A stretch of 64,000 nucleotides of DNA from Luzula sylvatica (GCA_946800325.1 OX326957.1:61649070-61713069), one strand, 5' to 3'. Positions 44,728 to 57,276 are shown, counted from the first letter of the stretch. Numbers and translations are program-made. Notes: generated from the sequence alone by a model not told the origin.

Positions 44728-45787
44728 TCAAAACAAAGAATAATCGGAAATAATTCTCGCAATTATACTTCCGTTCTCGGCCTTCAAATGTCCACTCATT
44801 TTATTCCATAGATGCAACGTGAAGCTCCCTCTTCTAATCCTTTCGTGTTTCTCTCTAATCCATTGCGAGTGAAATTCGTTCATGGGACCCTTAAAAAAAT
44901 CCCGAATTTCTATCCAATTGACGGGGTAAAACGCCGTGGTTTGTAAAATACTCACATTATATCTCGACATATTTTCGACTCGTGAAACAACTCGCGAGAC
45001 GAGGTCCGGTCCGTTATGTCCCCATTTGCTACCATTAAATGTAGAAGCAAATTCTCTTATGAACTCGAACATAAGTGGATGTTTCTCATCAAACACCATC
45101 ACGGCATTATTCAAGCGATGCCAATCATGCGTTGTTTTGTTCACACTTTGTGCGCCGATACAGTTTTTCAAACCAACGAAGCTTCTCATGAATATAACAT
45201 CGGTATCGACATAGATACCGCCGTATTTGTATAAAATCAAAAGACGAAGCAAATTCGAAAGGTTTTGACCAAGAGAGATCTTTCCTGGGTCCACTTGTCC
45301 TTTTTGTAGTCGATTGTACCATGTTTTTGCCGGCGTCCCTTCAACGAGGTAAGCAAAGTCGAGTGAAATTGCAGTGACTCGAAACCCGCTATGCAAGAAG
45401 GGTTTTAGGACCTGGTTTCCTTCTGATGAATCCATCGTGCTCGAGACGATAAGCAAGCATGCTTTTGGATGCGACTTGAACAAACTCTCTACTGCAAATA
45501 GTTCTCTTGGGCCGAAATTTTCCAATGGAGAAATCCATGTCATGAAGAAACGAAGACTACAAGTCGAACTTGCATTTTTCAAATCGGAGGGAGACTCGCT
45601 AAAGAACTCTGTGATTCTTTTCGCAAATTGACTTGGAATTACACTGCAGGAAATACTTTTAATGAAAGCTCTATTCTCTCGTGAAATGTTATAAGAAAGC
45701 CGAGGAATTTTGTTTGATTCGATCTTCCCTGGCAGGGTTTCTTCCTTAATAGACGGCATAAAATAAGGATTGGGATGTGGGTCTTGC
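44330..45787 (-). repeat. Segmental duplication carrying GT32 copy 2
   Basis: Aligns with 50985-52346 over the coding part and about 400 bp of 3' flank (gtcaatcagaaatgtta, acttcatcaatgatattgtg, acggaaagatgattgagtac). Similarity stops sharply at ggtcttg (45787 / 52346). Confidence 0.85.
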
Positions 45788-45924
45788 ACGGGAGGGGAAA
45801 TGGGTTCGTCTTCTGAACGGTGAATGCGAAAGCCATTGTAAAGGAGAAGGGCACCTAGAGAAAGGGCCAACACAAAAGAAGAAAGAAGGAAAACAAAAGA
45901 GAGAATCTTTTTTTGTTTAGGCAT
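44728..45924 (-). CDS. Alpha-1,4-glycosyltransferase family protein (GT32), copy 2
   Basis: Intronless, 398 residues from MPKQKKILS (45924). An upstream in-frame ATG at 45990 only adds a serine run coded by a GAA microsatellite (45936-45963), so I reject it. TM at about 8-32; DXD is DTD at 240-242 in LYKYGGIYVDTDVIFM; the C-terminal region is complete (NNAVMVFDEKHPLM, WGHNGPDLVSRV, LHLWNK). Compared with copy 1 it lacks the last ~11 residues. It is presumed to be a Golgi glycosyltransferase of unknown specificity, and the closest parent of copy 3. Confidence 0.92.
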   Translation of the reverse strand: MPKQKKILSFVFLLSSFVLALSLGALLLYNGFRIHRSEDEPISPPVQDPHPNPYFMPSIKEETLPGKIESNKIPRLSYNISRENRAFIKSISCSVIPSQFAKRITEFFSESPSDLKNASSTCSLRFFMTWISPLENFGPRELFAVESLFKSHPKACLLIVSSTMDSSEGNQVLKPFLHSGFRVTAISLDFAYLVEGTPAKTWYNRLQKGQVDPGKISLGQNLSNLLRLLILYKYGGIYVDTDVIFMRSFVGLKNCIGAQSVNKTTHDWHRLNNAVMVFDEKHPLMFEFIREFASTFNGSKWGHNGPDLVSRVVSRVENMSRYNVSILQTTAFYPVNWIEIRDFFKGPMNEFHSQWIREKHERIRRGSFTLHLWNKMSGHLKAENGSIIARIISDYSLF

Positions 45925-45990
45925 TGCAGAGAATGAAGAAGAAGAAGAAGAAGAAGAAGAAGAATAATAATAATAATGATTAAATATCAA

Positions 45991-48194
45991 TAATTCAGTA
46001 CCATTATTGGCGGTTTCTAAGAAAGTCTATGAAGAGAGGAGAGAAATAACGAAAATGCAATGATATGGTCATTGCCAATGACCCTTCTCTTATAGCCGTT
46101 CATCTGGGAGGGAGATACATATTTGAGTGGGGATCCACCTAATCTAATTTCTCTTAATTTATGTTAGGCGTGTTGTATTAATATATACTAGTATTATTAT
46201 TGTATTATGGACTCATATACTATATGCTGGTATTATTATTGATTAAAACTCATATTGTATTGATTTATCAATCATATTTGACTTTTGAGTCATCATTTTT
46301 AGGCCTAATGAGTTATCATTTTCGAATGGTATGTAGTAAGATAGTAGGATAATTTTTTTTATATTGTTGATTTATACCAAATCATTTAGTTTGTAATTAA
46401 AAATTAATGTATTGAATACAAAGTTTTATTATATAAAATATAATATAATATAGTCTGACGTAATATAATATCATATAATATCATATCGTATTATATCATA
46501 TTATATCATATTATATTATATTATATTATACAATAAATATAATTAAATTAAATAATATTAAGTTAAATATGCAAATACTGATTATTAATTATATTAATTA
46601 ACATAAATATATTTAAGCATTAACTATATATTAATTATTAATAATCAAAATGCTTAATAATATTATATAATATTATATATTACACAAATTAATGTATTAG
46701 GAATTATATAATACATAATAATTAATTACATACTTCTATAATTTAGTATGATAGATTAAAGTATTATTATTATTGATAACAATATGATAGCAATAACGGG
46801 ATTTTTTAGAAAAATCCCAACGTTTAGAGAGATTCCAAAAAAACTCAGAACAAACTTTTCTTTATATATACCTCTGGAGGTGTTAAATTTAACTTTGTAT
46901 GTTGTTAAAAAGATTGCACCAAAATACCCAATTAAATGTAACAAATCATCTTTTTCTATTTTTTAGCATTTAATAAAAAAATCACAATATTTTTTAACAT
47001 ATACCATCTATTAAAGATACAAATGAAACTATACGTAATAGGCATTTAATTTTAATATTTTATATATATATATATATATATATAAACAACCATATACAAA
47101 AACCGAGCATAAAAAAATAGCTTGGCAAAAGGTAATCTTTTAGTAGCTTTTTTCATTGTACATTAACTTTCAGTTTTTATATATTTTTTTACAATTTTTA
47201 GATATTTTTATTTTTGATGTTGACTAATATAATAATTAATTATCAATTGTTATATTATTAAATATTCATTACATACATCAATGTTTAAAATGGATGTACG
47301 TAATTGAATACATTCATTGTGAAATATTTATGAGTAATGTCGACTACGATTTTTGCTTGATCATGTACTATTGTTTTTTTTTTCTTTTCCGGATTTTACT
47401 TTTTTATGAATTTCTCACGAATTTCTTGTAGATAATTATGTGAGCTGTTGTTTTGTTTAATAAAAATATCACCAACTACCTTTCGCCTATTAAATAATTC
47501 AAAACAATATCACCAACTACCCCAAAGTGATCTTCGTATATAATTATTAATTATTAATGTGTTTATTTGTATTTAAATAAAACGTGCATGTTATATTTTT
47601 TCTATCAATATCAATACCAATGCGAGATAATTCCTTCCTCATTTTTTTCTCTAATTTCTACTGGTATTTTTTCCAACGAAGATTTCTATAAAAAACTAAG
47701 TTTTGTAAAAATAAAAAATCTTATTAACAAGGTGAATAAAATTGCCGCTAAAATAATATTTGTCAAAATATTTTAAATTTCAAGATACATAAATTATTTA
47801 TGTTGTTGTTTTTTTTTTAATTATTGGATGTTAATTTTTCATGAAAAAATATATAATTAAAATATTGTGAAATTATATCAATATTAAACTATATTTATGG
47901 AGATTTTTGAAATTAATAAAAAAAAAATATCAAAATGGATTTACTAAAATTAAATTGAATGTTCCGCTTTGGATAATTCGACAAATAAGTCAATGATATT
48001 TTAGTCCAAATTTTTTTAATGTTGTCCAGTGTTAAGTTTAATTATTGCAGGGCGTAAATGAAAATTAAATTTAATTAAGAGGTTTTTTTTTAATATCTTG
48101 AAGGTGAGGTTTCTTAATTTTCAGAAAATTTAAGCTTCCTTAAATTGTCCTAAATATTTTTCCACACTCCGCAATTGCGAAGACGAATAGTGTC
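45991..48194. other. Intergenic, extremely AT-rich
   Basis: 46440-46530 is a run of atatcat/attatat words, and there is a (TA)n tract near 47060-47085. Small ORFs have no domain. Confidence 0.5.
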
Positions 48195-48494
48195 TGTGAC
48201 GGATTCAGGGGGGGTCGAGCAGGAGTCCCGCCCCTCCTCCCCTCCCCCCCGCATGAAATCGAAATCGAAAATATGAGTGAAGAAGAAGGTGATTTCGCTA
48301 GTTTCAAAAGTAATAATTATAATAAATTTGTTTGTATTTCAAAAAGACCAGAGTAGTGTTGTGGTTAAACATATGTTTAGGAAGAGTGATGTCTTGATTT
48401 CAAAACCCACAAGCTATATATTTTGATTTTTTTTTTATTCCGACCCCCCTATAAAATTAGGGCCTCCCTATATATCGATACTGGATCCGCCCTG
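48195..48494. mobile_element. Non-autonomous TIR element, ~300 bp
   Basis: Ends gacggattcag (left) and, in reverse complement, ggcggatccag (right), flanked by AGTGTC at 48189-48194 and 48496-48501. A C-rich run follows the left end. The middle (48350-48420) has tgtggttaaac and gatttcaaaaccc, resembling tRNA-type box A/B, so a SINE insertion is an alternative reading. Confidence 0.5.
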
Positions 48495-48906
48495 GAGTGT
48501 CATGCTTTTGTAAGTGTTAAGACTCATACATAATACATTCATATATTAATTACCACGCTACAATATTCTAGGTGACGTGTTCCAAATGTAAAGTATCTGC
48601 AATACATTGAAACTCGTTTGCAAGCACACAAAAGTGTCGATTTACATTTAGGTTTATCGTCAAGGACGAGGGCTAGAGTACTAGTCGTAGATGAATACAC
48701 TCAAGATAAATATCCCTACTCTTGTGGGTCACTTTACAAGTTTGTATTGATTCGGTAAAATAGCGACGTCATCTTTTCGGTTATTTAAGATACTATTACA
48801 ATACTTACTCAGGAAGATCTATATCATATATTCAAGGACGAAGCATATGTGGCATCCGTTAGCTAAACAAGTACAAATTCAACAATAAATAAAAGATCAA
48901 ATTAAA
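48495..48906. other. Intergenic; start of duplicated block copy 2
   Basis: From 48836 it matches 40166 onward (gacgaagcatatgtg). No gene is seen. Confidence 0.5.
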
Positions 48907-49240
48907 TACTACTACGAGAATACTCGCGCTACGCGGTGAAAATGTTAATTATGATTTTCATTGTAATATAAAGTACACATAAATATGATAATATCATTTC
49001 TTAATATAATTATTTAAACTAAGTTGTCTGAAAATTATTAAAACATAGCGTAAAATAAGAGACACTCAAATGACTACAAAAATATTATTTATAAAAAATT
49101 AATGATTGATCAATTGTTCAAATTTTGTCACATATCATAATTTACTGGTTAAAAAAAAATGATGGTGCGGGACAAAAAAAATTGGATAAATTTCGGTCCA
49201 AAATAAGAACGTGGATAAATTATCAAATCACGAAATATAC
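48907..49240 (-). mobile_element. Helitron class B element inserted in the duplicated block
   Basis: On minus its end reads GCGTAGCGCGAGTATTCTCG then TAGT. The next ~70 bp (atgttaattatgattttcattgtaatat on plus) match the ends at 26869 and 54822. The related block at 40166-40511 lacks it. The terminal CTAG is degenerate, and the inner border (about 49240) is approximate. Confidence 0.6.
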
Positions 49241-50984
49241 AATTGTACAAATGTCTTTTATTACAAAATTGAAAACAAAAATAATATTGTTATAAACTTG
49301 GATAGTGGAGTCGGTGAGATCAAATTGCTTGGTATCAGGGGCTCCTGATTTCGACTCTGCTTTGAAGAAGTTATTTTTTAGAAAATTCTACTTTGCCTCT
49401 TCTCATGTCTTCCACGTTTTCCCACAACCTAACTAACACCTTAATTAAGATGCCAATTAACGAATAATACATGAATAATAATTTTTAAGTATTAAATTTT
49501 AAACAATAAATATTAATTGTTAGCTGAAAGAGATCTTAATTACATATTACTTTTTATTATTTGTGTAATAACGGTTAAATTCTCATATAATATTTGAAAA
49601 AATATAAGGGAATGTGGGAGCATGCTAGATGGCTTTTTACTTTTCTGGCAAACAAATATTCAGCGTTTGGACGAGTAATTATACACATAATGCTCTCGCA
49701 ACATGACTGACAGCAGGATGATGAACTGTAGATATTGATTGAATTAAGTTAAATTATTTTATAATGTGAATACAATATTCAACATAGGATCAATATTCTG
49801 TTGCGGGAGCATGTTGCGAGAACATGTTGTATGTTGTGTAGAATTAGGGGCTGTTTGGATGGATGCGTTAGAAATTCCTCAAAGAATTTGGATTGCTGAA
49901 AATACAACTTCTGCAATTGCGATCTAATTTTTGTGTTTGGATGGAAGAATTCGTAACGGTTGTAATTGTAACATTTATGTTTGGAGTGGTGTAATTGCAA
50001 TCTTTATTTTGTAGTTTGATTTGAAAATAAATCATTATTGTAAACAAATTTTTAGATGATTATATATAATCAAATTAATTATTAAATTGAATAATAAATA
50101 TAAGTAAGTATTGTTAATATATAATTAAGGTATTTATACATAACTAAACTATTTACTAATGATATTTATCTACCGAAAGTTCAAAATAAAATATAAATGA
50201 TTGAATTAATGAATTAATAACTCAAAATTATCTCGGTCAAACCTTGATTATTCAATCAGTTAGTCTCCATTTAAATCAATTAGCATTTATTTAACCAATT
50301 ACATCAATTAACGATATACTTCAATCGCAAATGAAAAATCGATGTTTAAATATAAGTTTTTCCTTGAATATTTTCTCTAAGTACTTTGATATTCAAATTG
50401 ATACAAGTTAGAATTAGAATACTATAATATCCCTACAGAACCAAAATTTACATTGGAAGGAAATATTTGCATATAGTTGGTACCAGTATCACTATATTGA
50501 TATCAAATTAGCAATATTAAGACATTTGTCAAATTAACATTCATTTACGAGTTAGCTCTAAATGATCTTCAACTAGAAATACCGTATTCCATGAAGAAAA
50601 TCAGATCATGGATTTTTATTTTCAAAAAAATCTCACCATATAATCCTGCCAACAATTAGTTCATAATCATCAAACTTAATTTTTCAATCCCCGCAATTCA
50701 TTCTAAATCATTCGTTAAGTCCCTCAATTACCACATAAATATACTCTTGTTTGCTACCCAAGTATCATTAATGAACCAAAATCAATAATCAACCTCTAAT
50801 TACCAATAATCACTTACCCGTCCCAAATTACCTAATTAGTCCTAATTAAACCAAAATTACTGAAATCAATTCTAATTAATAGATTAACATTTACCAATAT
50901 CACTGACACGTCAATTAACATTTACCAATATTAACATATTATGAATTATTGATGTGTTAATTAAACGTGTCAATCAACATTTAA
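49241..50984. other. Intergenic; unoccupied Helitron target and foldback
   Basis: 49300-49390 is the unoccupied equivalent of the site holding the 40512-43856 element. 49670-49846 is a foldback (acataatgctctcgcaacat against atgttgcgagaacatgttgt). 49844-49846 TTA followed by GGGGCTGTTTGG looks like one end of a PIF/Harbinger MITE. The rest is AT-rich. Confidence 0.5.
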
Positions 50985-52346
50985 TTGAGTCAATCAGAAA
51001 TGTTAATAAATTTAATTTGTTACTTCATCAATGATATTGTGATTAGTTTGGGGACAATTATATTTTTCTTCCATACACGAGTATAATTTGTGTTGCAATA
51101 GAAACAAAACTTAAAAGAAAATGATACGTGTCCGCATTCTGTGACAGGTTGAACATTATATCGACTGAATGATATGTAAAAACGTATGTACTGTAATAAA
51201 AAAAAATATCACATATTTAAAATGCATACGATACGATACATTTAAGGTACATTTAAAGATATACAAAACTTAAAGGGAAAATATACGGAAAGATGATTGA
51301 GTACGACGTGTATGAAGTTAATTTTTGTCCACGTGCATAATCTTTTCTCATTTGAGAATGCTTTTGAACATGAATTTCAAAACAAAGAATAATCGGAAAT
51401 AATTCTCGCAATTATACTTCCGTTCCCGGCCTTCCAATGTCTAGTTTTTTTATTCCACAGATGCAACGTGAAGCTCCCTCTTCTAATCGTTTCGTGTTTA
51501 TCTCTAATCCATTGCGAGTGAAATTCGTTCGTGGGACCCTTAAAAAAATCCCGAATTTTTATCCAATCGACGGGGTAAAACGCTGTGGTTTGTAAAATAC
51601 TCACATTATAACTCGACATATTTTCGACCCGTGAAACAACTCGCGAGACGAGGTCCGGTCCGTTGTGTCCCCATATGCTACCATTAAATGTAGAAGCAAA
51701 TTCTCTTATGAACTCGAACATAAGTGGATGTTTCTCATCAAACACCATCACGGCATTATTCAAGCGATGCCAATCATGCGTTGTTTTGTTCATACTTTGT
51801 GCGCTGATACAATTTTTCAAGCCAACGAAGCTTCTCATGAATATAACATCGGTATCGACATAGATACCGCCATATTTGTATAAAATCAAAAGACGAAGCA
51901 AATTTGAAAGGTTTTGACCAACGAGGTAAGCAAAGTCGAGTGAAATTGCAGTGACTCGAAACCCGCTATGCAAGAAGGGTTTTAGGACCTGGTTTCCTTC
52001 TGATGAATCCATCGTGCTCGAGACGATAAGCAAGCATGCTTTTGGATGCGACTTGAACAAACTCTCTACTGCAAATAGTTCTCTTGGGCTGAAAATTTTC
52101 AATGGAGAAATCCATGTCATGAAGAAACGAAGACTACAAGTCGAACTTGCATTTTTCAGATTGGGACTCGGTGATTCGTTTCGCAAATTGACTCGGATTT
52201 ACACCGCAAGAAGTACTCTGTATGAAAGCTCTGTTCTTTCGTGAAATGTTATAATAAAGTGGAGGAATTTTATTTGATACGATCTTCCGTGGCAGAGTTT
52301 CTTCCTTGATAGACGGCATAAAACAAGGATTGGGATGTAGGTCTTG
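50985..52346 (-). repeat. Segmental duplication carrying GT32 copy 3
   Basis: Partner of 44330-45787. It ends where the parent's N-terminal membrane-anchor codons would begin. Confidence 0.85.
51377..52346 (-). pseudogene. GT32 glycosyltransferase, broken copy 3
   Basis: Homologous to copy 2 from its residue ~50 to the stop, but the promoter, start and TM anchor are missing because similarity ends at 52346. Lesions seen: a frame change with loss of about four residues near 52170 (KRITE... to SPSPNLKN), and a 72-base in-frame deletion at 51917-51921 removing 24 residues between FAYLV and GQNLSN, with a CAA repeated at the two edges. DTD and the C-terminal region remain. 269 codons after the frameshift stay open, showing recent origin. 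It is probably not functional. Confidence 0.9.
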
Positions 52347-53122
52347 TTATAAGAAAGCTCTATGCTTTCGGAGTATTCACACAACATAGCTGGCCGATAC
52401 TAATTTGTTTTGTTCTTAGGTCTCGTACACATGGTCTTTTAGTTTTCCTATTGTTTCATTCTCTCTTTTTATATCGAAAATGAAGATTTTTTTAATAACT
52501 TTTGTTATAAGAAAGCTATGTTTCTTTCGGAGTATTCAGAGTTTTCCTGTTCTTAGGTCTCGTACACATGGTCGTCTACACATGGCCGATACTAATTTGT
52601 TTTGTTATAAGAAACATGGTTATTTAATTATATATGATTTAGTTATGTAATGAAGATTTCTTTAATAGTTCTAATCTCTAACATATCACAATAAGGTGAC
52701 ACGTGTCATCAGTTTTTTTTTTTATTTTGACCCAAATTACATCCATTATGGAAAAAAAAATATAGTTGATCCCCAAATATTTTATTTATTTTGTATGAAT
52801 TTATAATGATGGACCAATTCCATGAACCCAGTTACACCTATGTATGGAAGAAATAATGTAATTTGACCCCCAAAATAATCACAATATCTTATTTATTTGG
52901 TGTAAATTTATAATGATGGACCAATTCCTTGAATTCTTATTAATTATAATGCATATATTCATAATGGACAAATTTCATGAACATTTATTAATTATAATTC
53001 ATTCTATTGACATCAATATATTTGCGACTATATCATGATTATATAATTGATTTTAAACGTATATGTGCGCAAATTCTATTTAAACAAATTATACAAAAAT
53101 ATGTAAAAAATAGTATAAAGTC
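52347..53122. other. Locally repeated, AT-rich; likely body of a class A Helitron
   Basis: The strings ttataagaaagct, ggagtattca, ttcttaggtctcgtacacatggtc and ggccgatactaatttgtttt each occur two to three times between 52345 and 52620 in changed order. 52850-52990 repeats atttataatgatggaccaattcc. No gene is seen. Confidence 0.5.
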
Positions 53123-53153
53123 CCGCGCAATTATTGCGCGGTATATTGCTAGT
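53123..53153 (+). repeat. Helitron 3' terminus, class A
   Basis: Hairpin CCGCGCAA-TTA-TTGCGCGG (53123-53141), seven bases, CTAG (53149-53152), T. The 5' end of this third class A element was not found. Confidence 0.8.
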
Positions 53154-54111
53154 TTTTAATAACTTTTCAAAATGAATATGGATAGGCAGTTTGCTTATAA
53201 AAAGGAAAGAGAGGACTTTTAAATAGTCATAATGGACTAAATAAATTATTATTATTTTTTACATTTTTCATATTCTTAATCTTTTTTATATGGAAATCAC
53301 ATATTTACATATTTAATGAAATAACTTAAATAATATTTTTATTTTTATTTGTAGGATACATATGATATATTTAGATTTGTGATTGCATATAATTTGGTAA
53401 AAATCTAAAATTATCATCTCGTAAGATCGTCATTTGTATGCACTGAGTAAATTATCAATTGGGCTAGTTCATTTTTGTGATTTGAATTGATTTTATAGTA
53501 CTTATATTATTCAAGACACGTTGTAGGAAAATAAGAAGATCAAATCCGGGTTCCCAAACGGTTTCGTACTCAAAATCTCCTAATTGGAGACAAAATAAAC
53601 TACTGACTACGCTAGGCCGAGTTGTTGTAAAATTTTATTTCAACATATTTATTCCATATCGAAGAAATGCCATATTTTTAGTTCTCGTGAATATTTCCAC
53701 ATCATTTCTTGTGGAAAATATTTAATCGTTAGTTCATTTCATTCTCGTGCTCATTTTATTCTCGTGATTATTTTCACATCATTCTTGTGAGTACCGAACT
53801 TCCCATATTTACTAACATACTTTTCATATTTAAGCGTTAGTTCTTCACAAGTGCAAACATATTTCCATACAATCATCAGTTGGTGACATTAAAATTTATC
53901 ATTTTGTTCGATTATAATAACTGTATATAAGATATGGGAGAAAATTGATACTATAACGACGTTTACGACGGCCTCGGGGGTTCTACGAAATATTGTGGAA
54001 AAATTCCAACAAAATCATGAAATGTACTGCGAACTTGCTTATCATTTGCGTCCTAACATATATGATATAAAATGTCTATTTATTGATAAAATTGTATTTT
54101 TCACAAATTCA
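53154..54111. other. Intergenic, AT-rich
   Basis: No gene is seen. 53640-53790 has repeated ttctcgtga and ttcacatcatt words. Confidence 0.5.
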
Positions 54112-54231
54112 CCTGCTATGTCCAGGAGTCTCCTCTGACGGGCTCTCGCAAGCTTTATCCAACAGATTCTCTTTTAACAAATTCATAGCCTGGTGCGCGT
54201 CCTGGGAGAAGTACGCACTCAAGACCGTCTC
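54112..54231 (-). pseudogene. Captured SEC5 exon fragment
   Basis: 120 bp almost identical (about two differences) to 59057-59177, the SEC5 exon that encodes FETVLSAYFSQDAHQAMN and the KENLLDKACESPSEETPG part. No neighbouring intron or exon is shared. Immediately after it begins a 580-bp Helitron class B end (54243-54822). Confidence 0.9.
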
Positions 54232-54242
54232 ACAAAACTTTT

Positions 54243-54822
54243 TCAAAAAAATAATAGAATTAAAAAATAATTTATTCATCTAAATAACTTCTTAAACTTA
54301 TAAACACCTATCGAATTTTATTGTTATTTACAAAATATAAAATAAAAAAAATCATATGAATAAAATAATTTGTATTTATATTTATTTATAAATAAAATTT
54401 TGATATTATTTATTAAATTACTTCCATATTAAATTTTATATTATTTTATATTTTTCATTGTATTTTGAATCAATAAAAATTATTACTACTATATAATTAA
54501 TCATGTGTTACTACATATATTATATGATTCATTATTTTAATATTTGATATTGTATAAAATATTGTTAACAATGATATAATATTTGTTGTTATGTTTTTTC
54601 GTAAAATTGTATTATAACTTATTCATATATATTATTATATAATGACACTAATATAAGTATTATTATTTGATTAAAAAATGTGATTTTTTTATAATCATAA
54701 TGTACAGTCCAAATAACGTTATTCAAGATGATATTATTAATATTATCATCCAAATATATAATTTGTATTACAATAAAAAATATAATTTACATGCTCGCTG
54801 CGTAGCGCGAATATTCTTCTAG
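54243..54822 (+). mobile_element. Helitron class B element, 3' part
   Basis: Ends CGCTGCGTAGCGCGAATATT, then CTTCTAG (CTAG 54819-54822) before T. It matches 26869-27440 in inverted orientation along its length. Whether the element also includes the SEC5 fragment to its left depends on the 5' end, which I could not place. Confidence 0.65.
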
Positions 54823-55325
54823 TTTACATAAATTTTACACCATAAATTGTCAATTTGAATATCCAATCTTCAAAATGCATTTTTAATAGTGCATATCATT
54901 TCTCTTAATTAAAATGCTTTCAATGATTCAATTCAACAGCATAACAATAACGAGAATGGATCCAATTGAAGATACAATGTACCATACCGAAACTACTTAG
55001 ACAAATTAATAAAAATATAATATCTTTTGCTAAATAGGCAAATGGTCAGTTAAAATAAATTTAATTTCATGAATCGGAGGAAAATGATTCAAAATAAACA
55101 TGCCCATATCGTTATTAATGTGCCGGCTCAGCAACACTTTGAAAACAACTTTTAGGGTTTGAAAAAACGCACATGGGTTGCCACGATCGAAAGAACTGCC
55201 ACGTCAGCCTAGAAATGAATACATTCAGACACTCGTAACTAAAAAATATTGAATTTAACTGCAAAATCTCTACCTTGGAAAATTAATAATACAACTTGGA
55301 AGTGAAGTTAAATGTATTAAATGCC
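54823..55325. other. 3' flank of FBN5; intergenic
   Basis: AT-rich, no gene. Confidence 0.5.
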
Positions 55326-56529
55326 TCAAAATTCAGGAAGATCAGATCTTTCGAGCACGAATATATTTCCCTCGACATCTCTTCCAATTCTAAGCAACTC
55401 GTCAACATATCTAAACCCAAATTTAGCGAAAAAAACTTTAATAACCAAAATTATTTAGATATCAACAATGATTTTATATATTCATGGTTCGATTTTTTAC
55501 GTTATCTCGAGCCAGCCTTCAGGATTGGAAATTGCCAGGAGAAGATCATAATTTTTCTGGAATAAGCTCATTAACTGCATCATCCAATCTTTTTTTTTTG
55601 TTAGATAAGATTAATTATTTAATTAAAAAACCAAATTATTTTCCTCGATAAAAATTGATTATAATTTAACCTGATCAGGAGTGATACTCGAGCTCTCAAG
55701 TGTAATATCTACTCTCTATAACACAAATTCAAGTTTCAGAACAATTAAGCAAATAGCGAGGAATTTATCAAATCAATTCCAATTATGTGAAAAAAATCTC
55801 ACAGATTTGGTTGAAATTTTGTAGGAAGCAATGATTCGAAGCTGGCCACTAAGCATCTTGAATCCTCTTGCATTGAATTCGATCAAATTCACCGCCTTTT
55901 CCTTTCGTTTACACAACACGATTCTAAATCCGAATTTGTTTAACAAGATACAAAATTATTATGAAATTGCTTCCTCTGTGGTACCAGGCTTTAAAGGAAA
56001 TAGCCCTACTTTGCATACCTCTGAAACATCAATAATTTGGTAGAAATCTCCTAAGGTGATGAAGTCTCTTAGCCCTAATTTCGTACGTTTCGAACCCAAA
56101 ATTGTAATTGTGCTATATACCAATTTCCAAATTCCATCCACCTTATCTTTTAATTCAGAGGTTGATTCGAGTGTAGGATTTTGAGATTCCATTAGCTCGA
56201 TTAAGCATTCAATCTCTGATTTCTTGGCGGAATTAATCCCAAATATTCCTCTTCCCACACCTAAAACATCAAATCATTATCCATACCAAATTCATTTCCC
56301 GAATTATAAATTACTACCTTCGATAGCTTGGAAAAGAGCTTTCTTAACTTCACCGACATACTCGTATTCTCCTCGTTCCGATCGAGTAGACGATGCCAAT
56401 GCTCTCCATGTCGGAGCTCGAAAGGATTTCTTCTGAAACGAGATAGTTTTCCTTGTACAACTTTGATTATTCAGAAACAATGGGCTTATGGAGATGGCAC
56501 ATGGCAGTAGTAGTACAAGCAGTAGCCAT
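55326..56529 (-). CDS. FBN5: Fibrillin 5 (plastid lipid-associated protein), one-base frame error in exon 1
   Basis: Six exons on minus: 56318-56529, 56019-56260, 55803-55901, 55671-55715, 55501-55574, 55326-55410. They read [127 protein letters not shown] and GNIFVLERS, the full PAP/fibrillin domain of FBN5. This stromal protein is needed with solanesyl-diphosphate synthase for plastoquinone side chains. The only plausible start (56529, [12 protein letters not shown]) runs to a stop after 20 codons. The transit-peptide-like text leading into the domain ([20 protein letters not shown]) is in another frame. Summed exons are 757 bases, one more than a multiple of three. All later junctions are in phase, so this may be a sequencing error, an allele or a fresh null. 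Confidence 0.85.
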
Positions 56530-56785
56530 TGAAGTGTCTGGGGAAGGAAGTGACTGTGAGCGAGAGAGAGAGATACTATACTATACCAAGTCCCTTACAA
56601 CAACAAAAATGTTCTATTGTTTCTTTATATTTATCATAATTCATACACTCCACAAATGTACAATTTTATTTATGTAATTTATTTAGTATTATAATTATAA
56701 TTCCTAAATTTTTCATTTTTATGAAGTATTGTTGTTCCTGATATATGGTCAGTATTTTTCCTTTCAGTTTCAAAAGATAATGTTA
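56530..56785. promoter_or_regulatory. Upstream region of FBN5
   Basis: A CT-rich leader (on minus, tatctctctctctcgctcac at about 56560-56580) precedes the ATG. No TATA box was fixed. Confidence 0.4.
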
Positions 56786-57235
56786 GGGCATGTTTGGGAG
56801 GTGGAATATTGGAGGGGAATGGAACTTTAAATCTCCTCAAATCAAAATTCTTTGTTTGGTGTGAGAATTAAAATGGAACTAATTAATTCTAGAAAAATAT
56901 TTTTCCCCAATCCTAGTGAAATGAAATTCTCTCAAAATGGTGGAATTTCAAAGTGGAGAATTTCATTAACAAACAAGTAAATACACCTAATCAACATTAT
57001 ATGGTAATTATTATATTAATACAATTAAAATAATATTATATATTATAATTATAATAATCATATAAAACAATATTATTATGTCTATATAATTAGTATAATA
57101 TTTATTTTAATTTTTTATAAATAATATTATTATATGAATAACATATAATATTATAATAATAAAATAATTATATTTAAATTATGTAATAATTTTATTATAA
57201 TAAAAAAATTACATTATAATTATTATTTTTATATA

Positions 57236-57276
<41 letters not shown>

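Noticed and set aside
53520..53640. Possible SINE on minus (ggcctagcgtagtcagtagt text)
   Set aside because: No complete box B and no tail; too weak to annotate.
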